Positions 11,749 through 20,749 of a stretch of DNA of 64,000 bases are shown piece after piece. A program made the position numbers and the translations under genes. Each line of letters begins with the position of its first letter. Position 1 is the stretch's first letter. Source of the DNA: Isoetes taiwanensis (Eukaryota; Streptophyta; Lycopodiopsida; Isoetales; Isoetaceae); the NCBI GenBank assembly GCA_021234155.1, contig JAJEKV010000025.1:8612917-8676916 (forward strand), written 5' to 3'. The notes under the pieces are model-generated. The model was given only the letters and a program-made list of their open reading frames with translations. It did not search any database and had not been told where the DNA came from.

Positions 11749-13621
11749 ATGGAGAGAACGAGGAGAGGCAAGCGGCCTCTGGAAGATGGAAACGCATGGC
11801 TCCCTGCCCCGAAACGTATCAACCCATTCCTCGAAGAACAGGCTCTGTCGGATCAGGATTTGGCCTTCCAAATGCAGCTTAACGAGGCTTTGGCCGCTTC
11901 CCTGGGCATAAATTCTGTAGAATTTAACTTCGACGAGCCAGGATCTAGCCAAATTGGGGAAATTCAAGAGGTTCTCAATGCCCAAAATATAGAAGTCGAG
12001 GCTTTGCAGCCGAATACTTTGGATCAAAAGGTTGCATGCGAAGAAGTAAAAAGGATTAAGGAAGAGCTCAAGGTTCGGTATCATGATGGGGAATTTGCCA
12101 GGGCTATATTGGAGATGCCGGAAGAAGAATGGCAAGATCGAGGGGGTTTATTTGAGTGTCCTATTGCGAAGGATCAAAATGAGGTTTTAGAGGGGTGTTT
12201 TCGGGTCCATTTTAAGGGAATTACTTGGCGGAATGGTAGAGCTTCTAAGGTGGGAATAGGCGTTGTCATAAGTGACCCACAGGGGCATGCATTGACAGAA
12301 TTGGGAAAATGCTTGAATAGCACCATGTGTGGCACCCTTGCTTGGTATGCAGCTTTGCTTGAAGGAGTTAACATTGCGTGCCCTTTTGGAGCCAGAAATG
12401 TTCAGGCATATGTAGACTATAAAGTTATCTATAATCAGGTTTGATTGATCTGCTGTCTTTCATAGCTTGTAAGTCGTGTAGTTAAGTTCTTGTCTTTAAT
12501 TGCTTTGCGAAATTGCAAAAGTGTCAAGGTAGAGAAATTGCAGATATTCCATGTAAAGCTGCAAAGAACTCAAATATCAGAATCGTGAACATTGTGCATT
12601 CTCCTTAAGCTATCAAGTTTATGAGTCTTACTTTCACTTTTTTGAATACGTAGGTCATTTAAGTCTAGATTGGATATTTATGAAATATATTAAAGCTTGT
12701 GCTGATTTGCAGATGTTAGGATATTGGAAAACAAATAAAAGAGATGTGGAGCTGCAAAACCAGGTCAAAGAACAGGCAGGCAAGCTGGATACATTCCAGC
12801 TGAAGTTGATTCGTGCAGATGAGAATAGATTGGCTGAAAATCTTGCACGGGAAGCTATGAAAGTCAAATCAGACAATGCATGCCCCTCAAATACAAAGTA
12901 TGGACATTGCATTATTTGTATGGAGGATAAGCTGGTTACTGAGATGGTCTATCTGAAGGAATGTTCACATAGTTTCTGTTCGATTTGCATCTCGCAACAT
13001 GCAGAACAAAGGGTGATGTCTGGTCAAATTCCTGTAGCATGCCCAGATTTAGAATGCAAGAAGGCTCTAAGTGCTGATGAGTGCAAACCACTTCTTTCAA
13101 ATAATAGTTTCAACCTGTTAACTAGGAAGATGGTTGAGAAGTGTATACCAGAAGCACTTAGAGTATATTGTCCCTATTCTAGTTGTTCAGCATTCATGTC
13201 GAAAGATGGATTGGGACTGGATACCAGTTTTGGCGCGGAGTGCCCAGAGTGTCACCGTTTATTATGCGTAAATTGCAGGGTACCTTGGCATACTAATATG
13301 TCGTGTGCTGCATATCAAAATGCACTGGATGAAAAACTTTTCAAGCTTGCAGAAAAAAGGAGCTGGAAGCAATGTAGGCAATGTGGTTGCATGATTGAAC
13401 TTGCTACAGGGTGTCATCATATCACTTGTCGGTAGGGTCGTTTTTCTAGCATTTATTTATTTATTTCCTTCTGAATGTTTGCATGCTTTCATAAGCTTAG
13501 CTATGATTCTACTCTCAGGTGCGGCTATGAATTTTGTTATGTTTGTGGAAAACAATGGGTGAACAAGAAGCCAACGTGCCAATGCAAGCTTTGGGAAGAG
13601 GCTAACATTTTAGGTCCATGA
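11749..13621 (+). CDS. RBR-type E3 ubiquitin ligase with RNase H-like N-domain
   Basis: RBR ligases accept ubiquitin from an E2 on RING1 and pass it through a RING2 cysteine to the substrate. Three exons join in frame: 11749-12438, 12713-13431 and 13519-13621, all with GT-AG introns, giving about 503 residues. Residues 1-130 are acidic and unstructured-looking. Residues ~150-230 resemble the RNase H-like domain found in many plant RBR proteins (FRVHFKGITWRNGRASKVGIG). RING1 is at ~296-346 (CIICMED...CSHSFC), IBR at ~383-428 (CPYSSC...CPECH), RING2 at ~451-490. The likely catalytic cysteine is C469 in GCHHITC, at the exon 2/3 junction. The stop follows RING2 closely. The RNase H-like part is short at its C-terminus compared with usual plant relatives. 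Confidence is high for the family and moderate that the gene is active. Confidence 0.88.
12439..12712 (+). other. intron 1 of the RBR gene
   Basis: Donor CAG|GTTTGA and acceptor TTTGCAG|ATG keep phase 0. The second intron is 13432-13518 (CG|GTAGGG to CTCAG|GTGC), splitting the Arg codon after the RING2 catalytic cysteine. Confidence 0.8.
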
Positions 13622-14398
13622 TGGTGGCCATGATTGGTGCTTGAACCGAAGGTTTTGAAGTTGCTCATCTATTAATGGCCACCATAAAAGTAGGCTAATC
13701 TCAAATCTATGGTGTTAATTTTTTTTTAAATGATAGTTCTCATGAACTGACATCCCTATGATTTGCAAACAGGAGGATGAGATGATATTCTCTTTTCTGG
13801 AACGAACACTGGTAGGCAATGATATCTGTTTCACTTTGTATATAGATTGGCCTCTTAAGAGCATCACTCATTGGGAAGAAGAGAGAAACCTAGATGATGA
13901 TTTATGGGGACCTAGTATCATGCCACAATTTATTGGATGCCACAATTTTTTGGACAGTTTTGCAGTTGATAAAAGTCGTAGCTAAATCTACGCTGCAGTT
14001 GCAAGGCTTTAAATGACATTATGATTACTTAGCATTTTCAATACCTACATACGTGGTAATATAAAAACTGCTTATGTGCCATTAATAATATAAAAACTTC
14101 GTTATGTGCCATTTAAGTAGATGCTATCCATCAAACGGTTGCCCTTTAGAAACATGATATTTGAATCACTTTAAAATTGTAATAGAAATTTTAACTCAAA
14201 AAGGTTAAGGGAAGCAAGGTGAGAATAAAGTCGAGCTATTTCTTTCCTTCCTTTTTAAATCACATGCCCAAATAAATGGTGCAAAAAAACCATTACTTTG
14301 TTTCTATTTGGAAAATCCCTTTGTTTATTAGCATCAAACAACTGACTCCTTGCTCCAACCGTCGAACTTGCCTAGGAGCGCGTTGAGCTTTTGAGCGT
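13622..14398. other. RBR downstream region, no clear gene
   Basis: A short frame at 13758-13985 follows an acceptor-like CAAACAG but matches no family I know. GATGGTGGCCAT near 13620 and ATGGCCACCAT near 13674 could pair as a hairpin just after the RBR stop. The rest is AT-rich. Confidence 0.4.
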
Positions 14399-14560
14399 AT
14401 TTTGATGAGCTAAAGGAACAACTATCGGATTCAAACACATATCCAATTGAAGCTCAGAGCGGATTTTGATGAGCTAAAAGGCAAAGCAGATTTTGATGAG
14501 CCAAAGGAACAAGATTTTGATGAGTTAAAGGAACAATTATTGGATTCAAACACTATCTGA
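14399..14560. repeat. cluster of short direct repeats
   Basis: The phrase ATTTTGATGAG plus a C/T-TAAAGGAACAA-like continuation occurs at 14399, 14462, 14490 and 14514. The first and last copies also share a following TTCAAACAC. Looks like a decayed local amplification. Confidence 0.7.
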
Positions 14561-14627
14561 TTGAAGTTGTTACCAGAAAACCTTCAGGCATGGCGACCTC
14601 ACAGAATAAAGAGCAAAACAAAACATA

Positions 14628-14940
14628 AAATCTGAACAGAAATCATCTCTTGCTGCATCAAAGCAAAACTTAGCGAGAGATATAAAATTTGAACAGAAAT
14701 CATCTCGATGCACCAAACTAAAACCTGATGCGAGAAATTTATAGGGGCTAATATTATGAAGCGATCCTTGGTCGGAATGCTTCATAAATCTTAAAACCTT
14801 AAGCCGGAAGCCTTCAATCAAGAAGAGTTTCATTTGACTCAAATCTCACCATCCAAGGATCAGGACACTTCATAAATCTTAAAAGCTTAACCCGGAAGCC
14901 CTCAACAAAGAAGAGTTTATTCATTTGACTCAGATCTTAC
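14628..14940. repeat. two nested pairs of direct repeats
   Basis: GAACAGAAATCATCTC occurs twice about 57 bp apart (near 14634 and 14691). A ~70-bp block starting CTTCATAAATCTTAAAA occurs near 14780 and 14870 with small changes. No coding role is seen. Confidence 0.7.
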
Positions 14941-14950
14941 CACGAAAAAA

Positions 14951-15015
14951 GGCTGAAGGATTCGAACCTCCAGGATATGTCGGTCTCATCAAAGCCCTGC
15001 CTTATATACTAGGGC
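14951..15015 (-). other. tRNA-like relic or SINE head
   Basis: On the minus strand the block holds a perfect B-box-like GGTTCGAATCC with a plausible T-stem (GGAGG/CCTTC) and an upstream TAAGGCAGGGC that could be a degraded A box. Six T follow directly (14950-14945), as in a Pol III terminator. I could not fold a full cloverleaf or acceptor stem, so this is not called as a working tRNA. Confidence 0.3.
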
Positions 15016-15044
15016 AAAAAAAAAAAAAAAAAAAAAAAAAAAAG
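15016..15044. repeat. A29 homopolymer
   Basis: An uninterrupted run of A immediately beside the tRNA-like block. Such runs often mark retroposed ends, but also expand by slippage. Confidence 0.9.
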
Positions 15045-15600
15045 CAGAAGGGCAGGGTTGGGGCAAAGGTTAGGAAAAAATTGAAGGGAGAAACGACGCC
15101 ATAATCAATTAAGAAATATATTTTTTTTTCCTTTTTTGTTTTTGAGACGACCACTGCTAAGATTGATAAAGCTTGATGTTGTTCCTCTAGCTTCATGATG
15201 AATAAATGTTGGTTAAATCTTACCCAATTAACGGGGAAGTATAGTTGTGAGACTTCATTTATTGTTGGGTGATTTATCAGATTTGAAATAATAATTGCCA
15301 ACAATAAATGAAGTCTCACAACTATTGTATAAAAGAATTTAGCTAAACTAGGGTCTCACGACATAGTCTTGACTATATGCGATCTAAGATGGATTTGTTG
15401 GTTAACCCTCCAGGCAATATTTTGATAAAATGCAGGATAATGGAATGAAATCTGAACTACACCAAACATGTTCTTTGGATAAGAATTTCTGATTGCTAGA
15501 TGCTGGAGCCTGCTGCAAGGAAACCACCATTAAGGGTTAACCACATGGTAATTAAAAGTCGTTATTGATCCTTGCATTGCAATTTGGCTTTGACAAGGTA
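15045..15600. other. no recognisable gene
   Basis: The phrase AATAAATGAAGTCTCACAACTAT (cut here at its core) appears near 15304 and in partial inverted form (AGTTGTGAGACTTCATTTATT) near 15243, forming a ~20-bp inverted repeat with about a 40-bp spacer. No coding potential was recognised. Confidence 0.5.
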
Positions 15601-15602
15601 AA

Positions 15603-15740
15603 CATGGTATTGAAACAAGCTGCTTGCTCAAGCTGCTCGATCAGACCACCGCTGTGGCAAGAATCTGACACTATTGTAAAATAACATCCTTCCAGAACCT
15701 TGTCAGCAAGCTCGCGAAAATCATCGTTTGCAAACAAAAA
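15603..15740 (-). pseudogene. type II metacaspase active-site fragment
   Basis: Metacaspases are Cys proteases that cut after Arg/Lys. The minus-strand frame encodes DDFRELADKVLEGC then FTIVSDSCHSGGLIE. It therefore includes the catalytic Cys (the C of DSCHSGG) and the preceding conserved helix of type II metacaspases. The catalytic His region upstream and the p10 domain downstream are missing. After SGGLIEQLEQA the sequence no longer matches. It is a fragment of roughly one exon part, opposite in orientation to the neighbouring MLO exons. Confidence 0.7.
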
Positions 15741-15765
15741 GTAATGAAGATGCAGTGGTTGCTTT

Positions 15766-15870
15766 GGAGGCAGCTGAATCCGACATGCTCCATTCCAGAC
15801 ACAAACCCTCCTTGCTTGGAGGCAGCTGAATCCGACATGCTCCATTCCAGACACAAACCCTCCCCGCTTC
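15766..15870. repeat. 52-bp tandem duplication
   Basis: GGAGGCAGCTGAATCCGACA at 15766 recurs at 15818, with the whole ~50-bp unit near-identical. Downstream (15895-15950) TGCCTGCTTGTC-AATTTGGG is also repeated three times. Confidence 0.85.
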
Positions 15871-16112
15871 TTCAAATTTGGGTGCCTGCTTGTCAGGCCT
15901 GTTTGTCAAATTTGGGCTGCCTGCTTGTCAAATTTGGGTTGTTGGGTTATGGCTGCATGTGATGTAGCTGCATGTGCTGCCTTCACCGGAGCTTATCAGG
16001 TTCAGGCTCAGGCTTCATCGAACCACTGATATGTAGGCAAGTGCACTATTTTTGGTTGTCAAATCACACTCAATAGACCGGAGTCCAGGAATGCAATAGG
16101 GCAATGCAATAG

Positions 16113-17039
16113 GGCAGAACATGCTTAGTCTACTTCATTTGATACACGTAATCCTATTTCAGGTATCAGCATAGTCCAATATAGATTCTTTTATTCTTTT
16201 ATTGTCTGCTTGACCTCCATCCTCATATCCATGTCTCCACATCTATGCAGGATGCCTTTGAACTTGCAACATTCATTTGGATTTGGGTATGCATACAAAT
16301 TATGCCGCCTCCTCACTTAGTGTATTAGTCTCTGTTCATAACAATTATATTAGAGACATCCTTCTGTAAGCTTATAACAGTTCATTGGTTTGTACCGTGT
16401 AGTGGCAATTTGGTTGGGAATCTTGCTTATTTAATAACAGAGGATTTGTATATGTCCGCATCTTTTCTGGGTACAGATCGTTTCATAAATTATTTGCAAG
16501 TAGTCAGAGAGGGATTCAAATAACATTCTAACATAAAGTTGATGTTGCAGATTTATTGTCCAAATTTTCTGCAGCTATAGCACTCTACCCCTCTATGCAC
16601 TTGTTGGCCAGGTAGAATATACTTCTTCACAGCCTGAAAGTTCCTTCATAAATAACAAAGATTAGTGCAGATGGGATCCACGTACAAGGCCTCTCTCTTC
16701 CAAGACAACATACTGAAGTCAATACAAAGCTGGCGTAAAGCTGCAAAATCAAAACAAAGGCAAAGGGACATAGCTGACCAAGAAGCAAACTCTGAAAACA
16801 CTAGCAGAAGTAAAGACACAATAAAAAACAGAGAAAACAATGTGCCTTACCGCAGAACAAACTCTTTCAATACAGCAGCTATGGAAGCAGGCATGTATGG
16901 TACGCAAACAAGTTTAAGCATCAGTGCTGGTGAAGGAGGGTGGAGCACAAGAACTTTAAGAGATGACCAAGAAGAAGAGATTGAAATGCAAAATCCAGAG
17001 AGAGGGCGCTATAGATCACGTAGTCTACCTTGGGCTTAA
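16113..17039 (+). pseudogene. MLO-like protein, last five exons only
   Basis: MLO proteins are seven-helix membrane proteins with a C-terminal calmodulin-binding site. Exons 16113-16162 (LLHLIHVILFQ), 16251-16286 (DAFELATFIWIW), 16403-16470 (WQFGWESCLFNNRG), 16551-16611 (CSYSTLPLYALVGQ) and 16671-17039 join in phase with GT-AG borders. They reproduce the MLO order from helix 6 onward. The last exon starts MGSTYKASLFQ and carries the calmodulin-binding helix (ILKSIQSWRKAAKSKQ). Its acidic, Ser-rich tail ends in RSRSLPWA. These exons look undamaged apart from an uncertain first acceptor. The N-terminal two thirds of MLO are not found upstream; the metacaspase fragment and repeats lie there instead. 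I call it a truncated gene; a distant 5' part outside the recognisable region cannot be excluded. Confidence 0.75.
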
Positions 17040-17695
17040 CATTAGAGATGACAGCATGTTGAATGAAGAATCTGGAATGCAAGGAACAAATAAATGGCAG
17101 TCCAGGTAACAATCAATTGTTTTGGTTCAAAAGAAATCGAACAGATCATCAGCTATTTTTTGCAACATAGCAACTGAGTGATCACATATTTGTATCTTAG
17201 AAGGGTATTTGACCCGTATTCTTGTATATCCACGCATGGCACCAACTAGTAGTAAATATGTTTTTACTTGAAATTCCAGAATGTGCTTAGCGTTCTGGCT
17301 TCACCTGCATATAACAATTTTACAAATATTAATAACTCAACGATCAGATTACACAAACATTGCTTTGTATAGATTAATCAAATTGTAAACTTAATCACAT
17401 TGCACAGATGAATGATCCAGATTTGAAGAGGCTTCAGAAATTAACTCACGCATAGAGAGCATAACACTTAAATGATGAGAGAAGCTTCTGTCGTTCTCCA
17501 TGTTAAATTTGAACTTCTATGGAGCACTATCTTTCATCTATCGTGAAAACTCAAGAACATTCTGTCATCCTGACAATCTCTGAAAGTATTTGTTACTAAG
17601 GCAGCTAACGTGACATAGTATAGAGGATAACCATGCATAATAGAGAAGATACAATTGGACTCAAAAAGGTCAAGGAATTGAATATCTGTTCATAC
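17040..17695. other. convergent interval between MLO and UFM1 pieces
   Basis: No exon of either gene is seen. In particular the last UFM1 exon (GINP...GNVFLKHGSELR) is absent here, although it would be expected on the minus strand below 17696. Confidence 0.5.
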
Positions 17696-18464
17696 CATTT
17701 GTGATTATTGTGGAACTTTAAACTCCTCAACTGCAAATTTAAGAACTGCAGTAAATGGAGCCTCCTCTGGGACACTGAATCTGCATAAAGAACATGACAT
17801 GGAAGACTTCACAATTTGCCTGCCACAGTTTCTCAATGAAGATAATCACTAAATGTTATTTGGCAACCGAATGCTGCAACAATATAGTATTCATGATGAA
17901 GGTGCTTGAGGAAAATCTTAAGTGTCGCACAGGCAAGCAGGTAGGATGGGTGAAACTGAAGAATAAAATAAAGAATAAAAAAATAAAATACTAACGAGGG
18001 CATAAGTTAAATTGTCTGTTTTGCTCTTTTGGAAAGAAGCATCTTGAATCAACAGCCATATCAACATCAAATAAACCTATCATGTTACAGAAAAACCCGT
18101 GATACATATCACAAGTAAGGACGAAGTTATCGAAAGAATTTGGTGGCATTAGAAAAAACATGGTATCCTTTTTTTCCCAGTGTGAAACCATTCAATGATC
18201 TAGGGCAAGACACGTTTATTCACATCTTAAGCTCACTTTCATGTTTAAGAAATTGCAACAAAATTTTGCTTACACTTTGAAGGGAAGCTTAGGATCAGAA
18301 GTCAGAGTCACTTTGAATGTCACCTTTCCTCCAATTCTATAACAAGCCAACAAAAAAACTCCAAATCATTTAGGCTGTAGGATAAAAATTGCGGTTGTGG
18401 CGGAAAAAGAAACTTACGGTTTGGGTGGCTGAGCCGCTACAGGAGCTGTGGTCGCGGTCGCCAT
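17696..18464 (-). pseudogene. UFM1: UFM1 (ubiquitin-fold modifier 1), 5' three exons
   Basis: UFM1 is the small modifier of UFMylation, conjugated through UBA5, UFC1 and UFL1 and involved in ER ribosome quality control. Exons 18464-18418 (MATATTAPVAAQPPK), 18336-18274 (GGKVTFKVTLTSDPKLPFK) and 17780-17696 (FSVPEEAPFTAVLKF, then EEFKVP) join in phase with GT-AG introns. In exon 3, after FKVP, about 13 bp are missing compared with the family (the PQTS-A region). This shifts the frame to a TAA, although IITN and a good donor follow. The final exon with the C-terminal Gly is not found. Either a captured 5' fragment or a decayed gene. The initiator ATG context is normal. Confidence 0.75.
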
Positions 18465-19299
18465 AGCCAGATCTCCTACTTCGTGCAAATATATATATAT
18501 TTTTGTGTAAATCTACCTTATTAAAGGGAAAACTAGCGTAAGGTTACTACGCTTACTAGTTCGAGTTTAAGGGAAAAAAACTACCAAAGAAAGTCGAGCA
18601 AGCAGAAGCACAGGAAGGAATCGGGATGGTCGGAGAAGAGGAGAAGTGATTTTCACGGACTTTCTAATTTTCATAGCCGTCCGATGCGAAATTAAGAAAT
18701 CTAATGGTTGAGATTAAAAACAGCTGACGTGGCACGACACGTGGCATAGCTAGGAATGCAGGAAATCGGGGAGGGGGGGTTAGGCAACCCCGCTAAAAAA
18801 AAAACATAAGCAAACCCAACACCAAATACTTCTGCAGTCGACACTACAACTATATCCAACATTCTTTTCACCGTGCTCTCTATAAACAAAAAAACCCTAA
18901 AATTGGAGTTCTTCACTAAGGTCTGCAACCCTAAAAGAGAAGTGTTGGCCATGTGCCTCTTCCTGGTCGCTAACAGGTAGCGGCAGACCAAAACCATTAG
19001 AAAGAAGATACTTCTCCAAAAACAATTCAAAGAAAAAACTCTTGCCTAGCAGGTCCGCCAGCATCAACAATAGATGCATACAAAATTGAAAATCTTATTA
19101 GCCTTAACCTTCTATTTCATATGTTGGAAACTGCCTGATATTGCAATGGTTGCACCAACAATAGAAAATATAGTTGAGCCAATAATAGTTGCACCAATAG
19201 TTGAGCTAACAATAGTTGCACCAATTGTTGAGCCAACAGTGCAGTTGCCGAAAATACAGTCGAGCCAACCATAGTTTAGACAACAAGTATTGAGCACTG
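18465..19299. other. UFM1 upstream region and degenerate repeats
   Basis: Contains a short AT repeat (18488-18497) and a G-run near 18772. At 19145-19245 the motif AATAGTTGCACCAAT(A/T)GTTGAGC is repeated at least three times, encoding a PIVE-rich stretch in an open frame (19074-19274). No known domain. Confidence 0.5.
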
Positions 19300-19695
19300 C
19301 GTTGAGATATGTGAGACAAGTGAAGCAGCACATAACAAAGAAGATTTTGTGAGTAGAAAGCTATTAATTCTGGACCTTAATGGTGTGCTGGTGAAAACAT
19401 ATACAAAGTCTGAGAAAATTGAAGTACCGGGGCCGCACATTATAGAGTGCACAACAAATAAGATTGTTTTATTTAGGCCTGGTGTTAGGGAATTCTTAAG
19501 CAAGGTAAGTGTTCACTTTGACTTGGCTATATGGTCATCTATGACTACCTTCAATACAAAGAAAGTGTTAGAAAAGCTGTGTCACTCTTATGCACAGGTT
19601 TATTTTTATATGAGAACAAGAGTTTTGTGACACTATGCCTTTTACATTTCCTGGCCATGCTAACGAACCAGTGTTCATGAAACCTTTGGAAAAGG
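19300..19695 (+). pseudogene. HAD/FCP1-like (NLI-interacting factor) phosphatase fragment
   Basis: The frame encodes KLLILDLNGVLV, the first HAD motif of the plant FCP1/NLIF-like family. It continues with FRPGVREFLSKV and FDLAIWSSMTTFNTKKV, as expected for that fold. The second motif-I aspartate is Asn (DLNG instead of DxDG). After HSYAQ the frame breaks; a different frame resumes with FPGHANEPVFMKPLEK before a donor-like GTAAAC. Later motifs (LLDDSP) are not seen. Interpreted as a decayed partial gene. Confidence 0.6.
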
Positions 19696-19699
19696 TAAA

Positions 19700-20740
19700 C
19701 TTCCAGTTTCCTTAATATACAAGCAGATGTATTGTGGTGGACTATTCAGTTTGAAAGACATTCTTGTCTCCACCTTATACAACTGTAATTATAGGAAGAA
19801 TTTAATTCTGAAAGCATGTTGTATGATGTCATATTTCCAGTCTTGTGGAGTTTAGCAGTAAATGGGAACTGGATGGATTTGTTGAAGAGAGCACAATTTG
19901 TGGAGTTCTTTGATGTGCATGCTATAGATATTCTGGAGAAGTTGGAGCAAAGTTAATACTTCCTCAACAGGGCTTTAGATGAAGGAAAGGAAGTGGAGAA
20001 GAAGAGGAAGGAGAGATCATATTCCTCTTAAAAGAAAAAGAATACGTAAAATTAGTTGTCAAAGAAGACTCGGACGTGGAGAAGTTCGAGGACTCCATCG
20101 AGAGTCCCCAAGACAATAGAAAATGGTAGATCCCATGAGGATCTAGTGATACTTTGCTTCAACATTCAACATGGAGGGCATTTACTTCATCAACCCGGAT
20201 CTTTCATCAAAGGGTCAGGCATTACATGTTGGATTACATGTGTTAACAATTTTGTCAGGCTTAAACAAGATCAAGCACAATAGTGTACCTGCTATTTTAG
20301 TAAAAAGGAGCCTTATCCTAGTTTACTTTGACCCCCAGAAGGGGGCATAGATGAACCTGAAGCTCCTCATAGCAGTAGTAGAAGCAAGGGACGAACCACC
20401 TCTAGCACTAGAGGTTGCTGCACCTTCATTGGCTCTGATCTTATCACTAAAGAGGATCACAAGCACAACGGAGGAAGCAAAGACACAACAGTCCCTTTCG
20501 ATGAGATACAAGACAAGTGAAAATTAAATGACGAATCGCTCAATAGGAAGCTTGCAAAGAAAATGGTGCAATGACCGATATGTGGCCCAAAACAAATAGG
20601 AAAATTTTGAAAGATAGCTAAGTAATTAGAAAAAGTACTTTAATTAATAACCCTTAGTTATAATACATTCACACTTAAAAAAAAAAAGTGGCCGCTAAAA
20701 ATCTCTTGAAAAGTACCCCCAATCCTTAGATCTTTCAAGA
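19700..20740. other. no recognisable gene
   Basis: A lysine/glutamate-rich stretch near 19980-20030 and short frames only. No domain or repeat recognised. Confidence 0.4.
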
Positions 20741-20749
20741 TTCTATCCT

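Noticed and set aside
15002-15319. Minus-strand frame of 105 codons
   Set aside because: Ends in poly-Phe encoded by the A29 run; low complexity and no known domain.
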